This document shows, piece after piece, positions 16,995 to 25,697 of a DNA stretch of 61,419 nucleotides. Every line of letters starts with the position of its first letter. The stretch's first letter is position 1. Both the position numbers and the translations under genes were made by a program. The stretch lies in assembly GCA_947630405.1 (NCBI GenBank), contig CANRHL010000003.1, positions 1-61,419 on the forward strand. The letters run 5' to 3'. Below the pieces are notes generated by a model that saw nothing but the letters and a program-made list of their open reading frames with translations, made no database searches and was not told the origin of the DNA. This DNA is from an uncultured Clostridia bacterium (GTDB lineage: Bacteria; Bacillota; Clostridia; Christensenellales; UBA1242).

Positions 16995-19320
16995 AGTTGT
17001 TCCAATTCCAATTTAAAATTTCTGGCATGTCAATTCCGTGTTCACAAATATATTCACCATGCTGCTTTAGTTTTTTGTTCATTTCACGTTCAATTTTCTT
17101 TTTTGTTTCGCTATCAATGTTGATGTTTTTCAACACTTTTAGCATTAAGTGATAGCGGTCAATTCCATTTCTAACGCGCATGTCAAATGGCGTGGTTATT
17201 GTGCCTTCTTCAATATAGCCCGAAACATGCAAATTTTGATTGTGCCTTTTGTAAGTTAGTTGATGCACAAGTTGCGGATAACCATGGAAATTGAAAATTA
17301 TTGGTGTATCTTTTGTGAACAATTTATCATATTCTTCGTCCGTTAGCCCGTGTGGGTGCGCCGAACTTGGCACAAGTTTCATAAGGTCAACAACATTAAT
17401 AAATTTAACATTTAATTTTGGAAGATATTGTTTAATTAATGTTACAAGCGCAAGGGCTTCAAGCGTTGGCGTATCCCCACAACAAGCAATCACCACATCT
17501 GGGTTTTTTGTGTTGTTAACGCCAGCCCACTTCCACTCGCTTACGCCTAATGCACAATGTTTTTTGGCTTCGTCCATATTCAGCCATTGAAAAGATGGGT
17601 GTTTTGAAGCCACAATTATGTTCACATAATTTTTGCTGCGTTGTGCGTGGTCGTAACACGAAAGCAAGCAGTTTGCATCAGCCGGCAAATAGATGCGCAC
17701 CACATCTGCCTTTTTGTTCACGATATGGTCAAGCATGCCGGGGTCTTGATGCGTAAATCCGTTGTGGTCTTGCTGCCAAACATTGCTGGTTAAAATTAGG
17801 TTGAGCGAACTAATTGGCGCACGCCAACTAATTTCGTTGCAAGTTTTAAGCCATTTTGCGTGTTGCGAAATCATACTATCCACCACACGAATAAATGCTT
17901 CGTAACTGTTGAACATGCCATGTCTGCCGGTTAGTAGATACCCTTCTAGCCAGCCTTCGCACATATGCTCGCTTAAAAAACTATCCATAATTCGCCCATC
18001 ACATGAAAGCGCATCATCCGTTGGCAAAATTTTACTATTGAAATTTCTATTTTCAACTTCAAAAGCGTGATAAAGCCGGTTGCTCATTGCCTCGTCCGGG
18101 CTAAAAATGCGGTAATTTTTATTAAGTTTAAAAATATCTCTAACAAACGTGCTCAATTCAAGCATATCTTGTGCGCACACTGTGCCGTGGCCGGAAAATT
18201 TAACGGCATAGTCCTCAAAATTCGGCATGTTTAGTTCTTTTAAAAGCAATCCGCCATTTGCATATGGGCTTGCAGTTATTCGTTTTTTGCCGGTTGGAAT
18301 AACCGCTCTAATTTCGCTTTTAAGCCTATAATTTTTATCGAATAATTCGTCTGGTTTATAACTATTTAGCCAACTTTTTAGTTGTTTTAAATCGGCTTCC
18401 TTTTCAACAGTTAGCGGAATTTGATGCGCACGGAAACTGCCCTCAATCTGCTTGCCGTTAACAACTTTTGGCCCGGTCCAGCCCTTAGGTGTGCGCAACA
18501 CAATCATCGGGAAATTGGCTTGTTTGCCGTTTTGTATTGCCCTTATTTTTTCAATGCACTCGTCCATGGTTTTTGCCATAAGTTTGTGCATTGTTTGTGG
18601 GTTGCTACCCTCAACAAAATGCGACTCGTAGCCATAGCCTTCCATAAGTTTTTTTAGTTCGGTTTTGCTAATGCGCGAAAGCACGGTTGGATTGTTAATT
18701 TTATAACCATTTAAATGTAAAATTGGCAGCACTGCGCCATCGCGTTTTGGGTTAATAAATTTGTTGCTATGCCAACTTGTTGCAAGCGGGCCCGTTTCCG
18801 CCTCGCCATCGCCAACAATGGCAACGGCAATAAGGTTGGGATTATCAAAAACCGCACCATATGCGTGCGCAAGCACATAGCCAAGTTCGCCACCTTCGTG
18901 AATTGAGCCTGGAGTTTCTGGCACGGCGTGTGAGCCTATGCCACCAGGGAACGAAAATTGTTTGCATAGCCTAGTCATGCCGTCATGGTCAAGCGAAATT
19001 TGTGGATACACTTCACTATAAACCCCTTCCAAATAACTGTTTGCAGTTAAAAAATTTCCGCCATGGCCGGGGCCAGACAACAAAATCATATCTAAATTAT
19101 ATTTTTTAATTACGCGGTTGCAGTGAGCATAAATAAAATTCTGCCCAGGCACTGTGCCCCAATGCCCAACCAACTTTTTCTTAATGTCCGCTAGACACAA
19201 CTCGTGGTCACGCATAAGCGGATTATCTAATAAATACAACTGCGCAGCAGATAAATAGTTTGCAGCCCGCCAATATTTGTTTAAATTATCTAAAAATTCT
19301 TCACTAGAATATTTGTCCAT
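16993..19320 (-). CDS. xfp: Xylulose-5-P/fructose-6-P phosphoketolase
   Basis: 775 residues, near the family's ~790. A TPP enzyme that splits xylulose-5-phosphate (and fructose-6-phosphate) with phosphate into acetyl phosphate plus an aldose phosphate. Seen: GPGHGGNFLTANSYLEG in the N-terminal Pyr/PP domain, VGDGEAETGPLATSWHSNKF (the GDG...N thiamine diphosphate motif), and the C-terminal part with HNGFTHQDPG. With ldh it gives a route to acetate and lactate without a complete pentose cycle. AGGGGAG precedes the ATG. No regulatory site stands out. Confidence 0.95.
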   Translation of the reverse strand: MDKYSSEEFLDNLNKYWRAANYLSAAQLYLLDNPLMRDHELCLADIKKKLVGHWGTVPGQNFIYAHCNRVIKKYNLDMILLSGPGHGGNFLTANSYLEGVYSEVYPQISLDHDGMTRLCKQFSFPGGIGSHAVPETPGSIHEGGELGYVLAHAYGAVFDNPNLIAVAIVGDGEAETGPLATSWHSNKFINPKRDGAVLPILHLNGYKINNPTVLSRISKTELKKLMEGYGYESHFVEGSNPQTMHKLMAKTMDECIEKIRAIQNGKQANFPMIVLRTPKGWTGPKVVNGKQIEGSFRAHQIPLTVEKEADLKQLKSWLNSYKPDELFDKNYRLKSEIRAVIPTGKKRITASPYANGGLLLKELNMPNFEDYAVKFSGHGTVCAQDMLELSTFVRDIFKLNKNYRIFSPDEAMSNRLYHAFEVENRNFNSKILPTDDALSCDGRIMDSFLSEHMCEGWLEGYLLTGRHGMFNSYEAFIRVVDSMISQHAKWLKTCNEISWRAPISSLNLILTSNVWQQDHNGFTHQDPGMLDHIVNKKADVVRIYLPADANCLLSCYDHAQRSKNYVNIIVASKHPSFQWLNMDEAKKHCALGVSEWKWAGVNNTKNPDVVIACCGDTPTLEALALVTLIKQYLPKLNVKFINVVDLMKLVPSSAHPHGLTDEEYDKLFTKDTPIIFNFHGYPQLVHQLTYKRHNQNLHVSGYIEEGTITTPFDMRVRNGIDRYHLMLKVLKNINIDSETKKKIEREMNKKLKQHGEYICEHGIDMPEILNWNWNN

Positions 19321-19370
19321 AATCTCCCCTTAAAGATTATTATACAATAATTTTAATAAAAAACAATTAA

Positions 19371-19392
19371 AAAAATCGCATGTGCGATTTTT
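19371..19392 (-). terminator. Terminator after spoVT
   Basis: AAAAATCGCA and TGCGATTTTT around a 2-nt loop, directly after the spoVT stop on the minus strand. Confidence 0.7.
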
Positions 19393-19395
19393 ATT

Positions 19396-19932
19396 TTAAG
19401 AAATTTGGTCGCTTAAGTATTTAGCAAACGCTTTGCAAATTTTAACAGAACTATCATCAAAACATTTATTTTCTGTTGCCAAAATTATAATTGAGCCTAT
19501 GGCATCGCCATCTTTTACAATTGGCACAATAAGTTGGCACGAATATTCGTTTGGCGTATTTGGGAAAAATTCAAGCATTTCGCTGCCGTCATCTTGCTTT
19601 TTTATAACAATTTCTCGCGCATAAATTAGTTCTTGCACTTCTTCGGTTAAGTCTTTATTTACATATTTCTTTTTGCTGCTTGAAAGCACTTTTTCCATAT
19701 CTGAAATTAACACATCGTGCTCAATGCTAACCGAGATTGCAGATGCAACTGCATCGCTATATTCTTTAAGACTAACCATGTCGCTATATTTCGTTAGCAA
19801 AAATTTGTTGCCGTCAACAATGCCTATTTCAAGTTTTGTGCCTTCACGCACATTTAAACTTTTTCTCATTTCGCGCGGCAAAACAATTCGCCCCAACTCG
19901 TCCACTCTTCTAACAATCCCTTTGCACTCCAT
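19396..19932 (-). CDS. spoVT: Stage V sporulation regulator SpoVT
   Basis: 178 residues. The N-terminal AbrB-type swapped-hairpin DNA-binding domain (residues 1-50: GIVRRVDELGRIVLPREMRK) is followed by a GAF-like domain (about 55-178) with SCQLIVPIVKDGDAIGSIII, as in SpoVT, which regulates forespore sigma-G genes. Length equals B. subtilis SpoVT (178 aa). AAGGAG precedes the ATG. In Bacillus it lies next to mfd; here mfd is 27 kb away. Confidence 0.92.
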   Translation of the reverse strand: MECKGIVRRVDELGRIVLPREMRKSLNVREGTKLEIGIVDGNKFLLTKYSDMVSLKEYSDAVASAISVSIEHDVLISDMEKVLSSSKKKYVNKDLTEEVQELIYAREIVIKKQDDGSEMLEFFPNTPNEYSCQLIVPIVKDGDAIGSIIILATENKCFDDSSVKICKAFAKYLSDQIS

Positions 19933-20014
19933 AAAAACTCCTTAAACCTATTTTGTTTAAGTTAAAAATATTTATTCTTTTTGCAAATAAAAAACACGCA
20001 ATTTGCAAATAAAA

Positions 20015-20032
20015 AAACACCTTGCGGTGTTT
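20015..20032 (-). terminator. Terminator of the 124-aa hypothetical gene
   Basis: Hairpin AAACACC / GGTGTTT with a T-run on the minus strand, two bases after the gene's stop. Confidence 0.75.
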
Positions 20033-20034
20033 AA

Positions 20035-20409
20035 TTATAATCCTAAGTTTGCGTTAAAACTGTTCATCTCTTCTTTAACAAAACTCTCCATTTCATCTAA
20101 AATAGCATAAGTTTCTTCAGAAAAGAATGGTGAAGCATTGTTGGCAAAAGCAATTGCTTCATATAAAGTTGAAAGTTGTGTTGAATAAATAATATCGCGT
20201 CCGTTTGCGTGTCTGTTATAAAAAAGCACCGTGTCAATATCTTTTGCAATTTTATCAGCCAAAGCCAAAAACTTATCGAACGCATCTTTAACCGGCGAAT
20301 AACAATTTGGCTGGGTTTGGTCATTTGAATACACCAAAACATTGTGATACTGCTTTTTAATTCCTTTTATAATGTGCACTAAATTATTAAATCTTTCTTC
20401 TGATGACAT
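20035..20409 (-). CDS. Hypothetical protein, 124 aa
   Basis: Not recognised. It is a soluble, mostly helical protein; residues 35-65 and 90-118 look amphipathic, and the C-terminus is acidic (SEETYAILDEMESFVKEEM). No known motif. AAGGAG lies well placed before the ATG and a terminator follows, so expression as a single gene is likely. Its place between spoVT and a spore-type collagen protein is suggestive only. Confidence 0.7.
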   Translation of the reverse strand: MSSEERFNNLVHIIKGIKKQYHNVLVYSNDQTQPNCYSPVKDAFDKFLALADKIAKDIDTVLFYNRHANGRDIIYSTQLSTLYEAIAFANNASPFFSEETYAILDEMESFVKEEMNSFNANLGL

Positions 20410-20499
20410 ATAATTTCTCCTTTTAACGCATTTATTCTAACACACAAATTGCAGCTTGTCAATAGGCTTTTTAAAATAACTTTAAAATTTATAGTAGCA

Positions 20500-20526
20500 A
20501 AAAACTCGCAAAATTTACGAGTTTTT
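20500..20526 (-). terminator. Terminator downstream of the collagen-like gene
   Basis: AAAAACTCG, 9-nt loop, CGAGTTTTT, about 95 nt after the collagen-like gene's stop on the minus strand. Confidence 0.65.
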
Positions 20527-20621
20527 GATGAAAATAATTAATTTTTTATTGATTTTTTGCTAATTTTTATAGATTTTTAAAATTTTTACTATTAAATTTT
20601 AAAAACGATAACCGCAAAAAT

Positions 20622-21719
20622 TTATATCTTTCTTATTAACATATAAGTGTTTGAAAAACGCACAGTGGTATCTTCATTAACCATGAAATCAAGGGTGGTC
20701 TCTTCATTCGTTACGCGATAAAAGAATTCTCCGCCCAAGAAATATTTGCCCTGAAAACTGCCCTCTTTAACCGTAACATCTTGTTGCGAGTTGTCAATTT
20801 CAAGCCAAATTTTGCCGTTCACTGAGCCTGTGGCTTCAACATTTGTGCCGTAACTTATAATGTAATAGCCGCGCTTAAGTTTTATGCTGTTTTGCGCGTT
20901 GTCAAGGCTTATATCGCTTTGGCTGGTTGGATAAGATAAATCCAAATTGAAATATGGCTCGTTTTGAAGGGTGGCAGCAACGGCGGTTAAATATGCCACT
21001 CTGTTTATTGCTGGCTGCCCACTTGGTCCGGCAGGGCCCTCTTCTCCCCTTGGGCCTTCTGGGCCGGGGTCTCCTTTAAGCCCTTTTTCGCCGGCTGGAC
21101 CTTGCGGGCCAGGTTCGCCCTTTTCTCCCCGTGGACCTTCAGGGCCAGGTTCGCCCCTTAGCCCCTTTTCTCCGGCCGGGCCGGTTGCTCCGCGCGGTAT
21201 TCTAAACACCAATTGGTGCGTGTTATTTACAAAATTATCTGTAACTTCGGCATCAACACCGCTATCCACAGTGTGCGTGTTCAATATGGCAATCTTTTCG
21301 CCAACTCCGGCTTCGCCGCGTTCGCCCTTATCGCCTTGCGGACCGGCAGGACCAACATCTCCTTTTTCGCCTTTTGGCAGAACAAAATCTAGGACGTGCA
21401 AAGGCGAACCGGTGCGGTCAATCACTTTGCAATCATCCGGATTTTCAGCAAAACTTACACTTCCAAACGAGATGCTATCCGATGCTCCGGTTGGCCCGGT
21501 TGCACCTATCGGCCCCCTCAAGCCTATTGGTCCCATTTCGCCTTGTGGACCAGCAGGTCCGGTCGGTCCGGTTAAACCCATTGGCCCGGGCGCGCCCATA
21601 ATTCCTGGCAACCCCATTGGACCAGCAGGCCCAGTTGGGCCAACAATGCTCGTAAAAATTATTTTATTAAAATTGGTTGGCTGAAGCCTCCCTTTTTTGC
21701 AATTTCTATTAAAAAACAT
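20622..21719 (-). CDS. Collagen-like protein with BclA-like C-terminal domain
   Basis: 365 residues. Gly-X-Y tracts (about residues 27-80, 115-137 and 177-237, rich in GPTGPAGP and GEKGEPGP) form collagen triple helices. They are separated by two short beta-type modules, each ending in F-(V/R)-(L/I)-P-x-G (LDFVLPKGEKG, LVFRIPRGATG). The last 125 residues (YYIISYGTNVEATGS..., ending in SNTYMLIRKI) resemble the C1q/TNF-like trimerising head of exosporium BclA proteins. No classical signal peptide; BclA-type proteins also lack one. An exosporium filament is therefore likely in this spore former (inference). Start: GAGG before ATG 21719. Confidence 0.88.
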   Translation of the reverse strand: MFFNRNCKKGRLQPTNFNKIIFTSIVGPTGPAGPMGLPGIMGAPGPMGLTGPTGPAGPQGEMGPIGLRGPIGATGPTGASDSISFGSVSFAENPDDCKVIDRTGSPLHVLDFVLPKGEKGDVGPAGPQGDKGERGEAGVGEKIAILNTHTVDSGVDAEVTDNFVNNTHQLVFRIPRGATGPAGEKGLRGEPGPEGPRGEKGEPGPQGPAGEKGLKGDPGPEGPRGEEGPAGPSGQPAINRVAYLTAVAATLQNEPYFNLDLSYPTSQSDISLDNAQNSIKLKRGYYIISYGTNVEATGSVNGKIWLEIDNSQQDVTVKEGSFQGKYFLGGEFFYRVTNEETTLDFMVNEDTTVRFSNTYMLIRKI

Positions 21720-21806
21720 ATTAATGACCTCATTAGTTAATCTAATTCATATTATGAAAAACTTCCAAATATTGCTCCAAAAAACAATCAAAATTTAACT
21801 TTTCTA

Positions 21807-21835
21807 TTGCAATATAAAATTTTTTATGATATAAT
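21807..21835 (+). promoter_or_regulatory. Promoter upstream of tRNA-Arg
   Basis: TTGCAA (21807-21812), 17-nt spacer, TATAAT (21830-21835). The transcript would have about 117 nt before the tRNA, including a hairpin ATAAACG-CAT-CGTTTAT. I see no gene in that leader. Confidence 0.6.
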
Positions 21836-21958
21836 TTAAAAGTCCATAATCTACATGTGTATCCGCATTCACATAAAAATAAACGCATCGTTTATATTTG
21901 AAAAACTATTTTACAAAGCATAATGCTCCGAAATTCAAACACATAAAATTCTACTCAT

Positions 21959-22035
<77 letters not shown>

Positions 22036-22062
22036 TACAAAAAGCGATGAATTAATTAGAAA

Positions 22063-22082
22063 AAAGCGGTTTTTACCGCTTT
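22063..22082. terminator. Hairpin between tRNA-Arg and the DUF262 gene
   Basis: AAAGCGGT, loop TTTT, ACCGCTTT. It serves as tRNA terminator and may also end the convergent DUF262 transcript. Confidence 0.6.
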
Positions 22083-22123
22083 ATGCTAGAATGTCTTTTT
22101 CGCCATAGCTCAAAATAATTATT

Positions 22124-24400
22124 TTAAGGCAATTTATCAAGAAATTTATCTAATTGATTTTTGTAACGCGCATCAAATATCATGCTTTTTATGATGTTTT
22201 TCTTTTTTTGGCCATTAAAATCTTCTTTAAAGAAGTCCAATAAGATTATTTCCAATTTAAACAACTCATTATTTTCGTTTATCGACTTTTCGTCAAATTC
22301 CAACAAACTTTTCCATCCATTTTTGAAGAAATCGTTTTTGTACTCAATTGATATATTTGACCATTTAATATTTAAAGTGAATGTCGTCCATCTTTTCAAA
22401 ATCCATTTAAACATTTCCAGATTTCTTTTTGCAAGTGTAAATATATTCCATTGTTGTAACTTTTTCGCAAGCTCTTCCGACGTGTTTGACCCTTTCTTTG
22501 TATAAATTTCATCTTTTTTATAAGGATAAGGCTTATTTTTGGCGCTTGAATTGTTTTTTACGCTTAATGGAATTAAATTTCCTAAAGAATTAATCATTTT
22601 TGAATTATCAAATTCTACACCCTTAAAATTTTTTGGATAAATTTTCCCATAATATGAATCATCAATATTTCCATTAATAAACGCATATCCCCAATACTCA
22701 GCTTTAGGAGTTTGTGGATAAATGTGTTCTATAGAATTTGGTATATCTATCCATTCACAAATCGTAATAGGAGTAGTTTTTTGTCCGTGGTCGGCCAAAT
22801 TTCTTTCATATAAATAATAGTTACATCCTTTCCAACTGTAAAAACCACCCCGTTTCTTCTTTATGGTTTGTAGCCAGTTGCTTAGATTCTCGAATGTAAG
22901 CAGGTTCTTAAGTTTTGTGCTTTGGTCTTTCTGTTTATTGTTCGGGTCGACATCTGTAATAAGTTCAATAAGAGATTTTAAAATTATATATGACGCCTTA
23001 ATTCCCTTATCCCGATCTTCTTCTATTTTTGTGTGATACAATTCACTAACAGTGCTAACTAGAAAACTAAAATCAACATTATTTGAATATAAAAATTGCA
23101 CACAAAACAAGTATTGTTCCAAAAAATTAAATATTTGTAAAATGTTTTTATCTTTCTCTTTAACAATATCGCTCAAATAGATGCCTATAATACAAGCCTG
23201 AATGTGAATGTCTGAAGTTAATCGACACAATTTGTTTAAATAACGTTTTAAATCTTTAGTAAACTCACCATCGCTATTTGTAATTTCACAATTAAAAAAC
23301 TCTTTCCATCCTAACGAAAAGTTTTCCATCCTTTTCAAAACGGTTATTAACTTGCTTGCTTTAATTTTCTGATTGGTTTTAGGATCTATTCCCGTCAAAT
23401 TGAACATATTAAATAAGTCATTTAACACTTCAGTTTGCGATTTAGAGAACACATTTCCCTGCTCTATAATCCAAAATGCCTGTAAAAAACTTTCATCTGG
23501 TATTGCGGATTTCTTTAGACCATTTAATGAGTTGGCAACACCCAAATTATCAAAAATATTCGACCAACAACTTCGAAGTTGACGCTCGATGTCTTTGATA
23601 TTGCCTGCATCATTATCAATTTTATCCAATAAGAAATATGTTCTGTTTTTAAGAATTTCCAACTTGGTAAGTTCTTGCCCGCGATTATTTAATGTTTCAA
23701 AAACTATCAAACTGTTTGAGTTATCACAAAATAAAATGTTAAATTTTAAAAAGTTTAACAAAACATCTTCTAATGTTTCTTTCTCTTCATCTGTTAGGCT
23801 CTTCACTTTCCATAAGAAAAATGAGCGAGCTATAGATAATCTCTGGAAATACAAATTGTTAGGTATAACATTACTGTTTGAGCCTAAAATAGTGTCTAGT
23901 ACATTTTGATATGTTTGATTACAATCTGAGTACCCTAATTTTAAAGTGGTTTGCTTTGTTTTTATAACATTAAGAAGAATGGCACAAGTGGTAAGACGTT
24001 GTTGCCCGTCAATAACATAATATCCTTTACCGGTCAGCGAGTTTTCTTTACCTTGGGTTATTGGCTCTAATGACATCATTCCCATATAATAAGGTTGTTT
24101 GTTTTTTACAATACGAAGGATATCTTCCCAAAAATAATCCAATTGACCATTTTGTAATTTGTTAAATTTCTTTTTGTCTTTAGTAAGCAAGTCAACTTGG
24201 TCTGTAAAATTATCCTGATTGCAATCTTTTAAACTTTTATCTTGAAAAACAGATTCATATTTTGTGTCCCAAACATATCCCCTTTGGCTTACGGGAATTC
24301 TAAACGAAGATTCTGTGTCAATTAAATTCTGTAAAGTTACCAAAGGTGTACTATCCTTTTCAAACATATCTTTAATTTTTTCATCCATAATTTCGCTCAT
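22124..24400 (-). CDS. DUF262/DUF1524 protein, GmrSD-like restriction enzyme
   Basis: 758 residues. N-terminal DUF262 (ParB-like): FRIPVSQRGYVWD near residue 34, the active motif IDGQQRLTT near 130, and FETLNNRGQELTKLEIL near 237. The C-terminal DUF1524 HNH-type nuclease has SIEHIYPQTP near 557 and then LGNLIPLSVKNNSS. This fused layout is that of GmrSD-type (type IV) restriction enzymes, which cut modified phage DNA in an NTP-dependent way; related proteins occur in BREX/BrxU settings. Both motifs are intact. It starts 2 nt after the WYL gene's stop, with AAGGAG in the end of that gene, so the pair forms one operon. The target modification is unknown. Confidence 0.88.
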   Translation of the reverse strand: MSEIMDEKIKDMFEKDSTPLVTLQNLIDTESSFRIPVSQRGYVWDTKYESVFQDKSLKDCNQDNFTDQVDLLTKDKKKFNKLQNGQLDYFWEDILRIVKNKQPYYMGMMSLEPITQGKENSLTGKGYYVIDGQQRLTTCAILLNVIKTKQTTLKLGYSDCNQTYQNVLDTILGSNSNVIPNNLYFQRLSIARSFFLWKVKSLTDEEKETLEDVLLNFLKFNILFCDNSNSLIVFETLNNRGQELTKLEILKNRTYFLLDKIDNDAGNIKDIERQLRSCWSNIFDNLGVANSLNGLKKSAIPDESFLQAFWIIEQGNVFSKSQTEVLNDLFNMFNLTGIDPKTNQKIKASKLITVLKRMENFSLGWKEFFNCEITNSDGEFTKDLKRYLNKLCRLTSDIHIQACIIGIYLSDIVKEKDKNILQIFNFLEQYLFCVQFLYSNNVDFSFLVSTVSELYHTKIEEDRDKGIKASYIILKSLIELITDVDPNNKQKDQSTKLKNLLTFENLSNWLQTIKKKRGGFYSWKGCNYYLYERNLADHGQKTTPITICEWIDIPNSIEHIYPQTPKAEYWGYAFINGNIDDSYYGKIYPKNFKGVEFDNSKMINSLGNLIPLSVKNNSSAKNKPYPYKKDEIYTKKGSNTSEELAKKLQQWNIFTLAKRNLEMFKWILKRWTTFTLNIKWSNISIEYKNDFFKNGWKSLLEFDEKSINENNELFKLEIILLDFFKEDFNGQKKKNIIKSMIFDARYKNQLDKFLDKLP

Positions 24401-24402
24401 AA

Positions 24403-25389
24403 TTAAGCTCCTTTATATTTTTCGCTAATCAATTTAGATTTTTCTGCAATTAGTTTTCGCGTTTCTTGTGGTGTTATAAGCTCAACCGATTCGCCATATT
24501 GCAAACACCAATAAATTAAGGCTTGTTCGTTGGCGGAAATGTCGGCATAAATTGTATTCTCTTGAGTGTAAAATCGCGCATTTTTCCCAAACCACTCATA
24601 AACATATTCTGCTGCATATTCATTTGAAATTTTCAATGTTGCGTTAACCGTGTTGTTGTGGAACATATATATATTTTCATTGGCATATTTAACCATGTCT
24701 ACACCATTTTCACAATTTTTTAACTTTGCTACGGGTTTAATTGGAGTGTCCAAAATTTTTATATTGGAAATGAGTTCAATTTTATAATTTGCTATTTCAT
24801 CAAACCAATCTAGGTTACAAACAAGATAATATCTTCCCTGATTGTTAATCATGAAATACGGATTAATTTTATAGCGAAGATTTTTCTTTTTCTCATTTTC
24901 TTTGACATAAAAACGATTATAGTTAAACTCAACCTGCTTGCCTTGTGAAATTGCCTCATTTAAAACATCGATAGTGTAAAACAACTGCTTTTGATTTGTT
25001 CTAATCATTTGGTCGGCTTTGCAGATATAATTAAATTTTTTGCGCTCATATTTGCTTAAAAATTTAGAAAGTTTTTCCGATAACAGCCTAGAATTGTTGC
25101 TATCAATGCTTTTGCTTGAAAACACCGCGTCTATTAAAAATGAAATTTCGCTTGGCTCAAATTCCCGCTCGCCCAAATAGCAACCGGTTTTAGTTTTTAT
25201 AATATCGTAGCCAAAATCAATAAGGCTATCCAGCGTGGTGGCAACCGATTTGCGCTCCAACTCCAAGCCATAATTATCATAAAGTTTTTTTATAATTTCC
25301 GCTTGTGTTAAAGGATGCCGTTCATCCGTGTATTCTTTTAATATTTCTAACACGCAAATGTTTGTCATTTTTTTATTACTTGGCAACAT
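24403..25389 (-). CDS. WYL-domain transcriptional regulator
   Basis: 328 residues. N-terminal winged helix (about 1-75: TQAEIIKKLYDNYG, KSVATTLDSLIDFGYDI), WYL ligand-sensing domain (about 140-225: KQVEFNYNRFY, GRYYLVCNLDWFD) and a C-terminal WCX extension. WYL regulators often control phage-defence operons (BrxR/CapW type) and sense nucleic acid. Being directly upstream of, and coupled to, a GmrSD-like nuclease supports such a role (inference). Own TTGCAA/TATAAT promoter; GAGG precedes ATG 25389. Confidence 0.85.
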   Translation of the reverse strand: MLPSNKKMTNICVLEILKEYTDERHPLTQAEIIKKLYDNYGLELERKSVATTLDSLIDFGYDIIKTKTGCYLGEREFEPSEISFLIDAVFSSKSIDSNNSRLLSEKLSKFLSKYERKKFNYICKADQMIRTNQKQLFYTIDVLNEAISQGKQVEFNYNRFYVKENEKKKNLRYKINPYFMINNQGRYYLVCNLDWFDEIANYKIELISNIKILDTPIKPVAKLKNCENGVDMVKYANENIYMFHNNTVNATLKISNEYAAEYVYEWFGKNARFYTQENTIYADISANEQALIYWCLQYGESVELITPQETRKLIAEKSKLISEKYKGA

Positions 25390-25405
25390 ATAAACCTCAT
25401 AAAAA

Positions 25406-25434
25406 ATTATAGCAAAAAATTAATAATATTGCAA
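25406..25434 (-). promoter_or_regulatory. Promoter of the WYL-DUF262 operon
   Basis: Minus-strand TTGCAA (25434-25429), 17-nt spacer, TATAAT (25411-25406). The leader to ATG 25389 is only about 10 nt and carries GAGG. It lies just downstream of the small gene's stop, so the operon can be expressed independently. Confidence 0.75.
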
Positions 25435-25447
25435 AACAAATTTAACA

Positions 25448-25696
25448 CTAAATGAAACTCATAAGCAAATTTATTGCATCGTCCACCGATATCATTTTCG
25501 CTTTAAGAAGTTTAATAACATAATTTAATGCATACTTAAATTTTTGTGTTTCGCCAAGTATGATATAATCGTTTTTCCAAGATTCATCAGTTGACAAATT
25601 TTGTTCACAATTAGATGTTTTGTCATCATCTTTTTTAAAATTTTCATTAAATTTTATTATTTTTGCCGATTTTGGCGCTTGCTCTTTATTTTTCAT
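25448..25696 (-). CDS. Small hypothetical protein, 82 aa
   Basis: Not recognised. Starting at ATG 25696 (AGGGAT upstream), one base after the stop of the AAA+ gene. The first half is polar and probably disordered (KKDDDKTSNCEQNLSTDES); the second half is a helical pair (KYALNYVIKLLKAKMISVD, then DAINLLMSFI). Tight coupling suggests it is a partner or adaptor of the AAA+ ATPase. The longer frame from 25747 overlaps the ATPase and is not used. Confidence 0.65.
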   Translation of the reverse strand: MKNKEQAPKSAKIIKFNENFKKDDDKTSNCEQNLSTDESWKNDYIILGETQKFKYALNYVIKLLKAKMISVDDAINLLMSFI

Positions 25697-25697
25697 A

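Noticed and set aside
20971..21684. 237-codon Pro/Gly/Ser-rich plus-strand frame
   Set aside because: It is the mirror of the collagen Gly-X-Y repeats on the other strand; repeat codons keep the antisense frame open.
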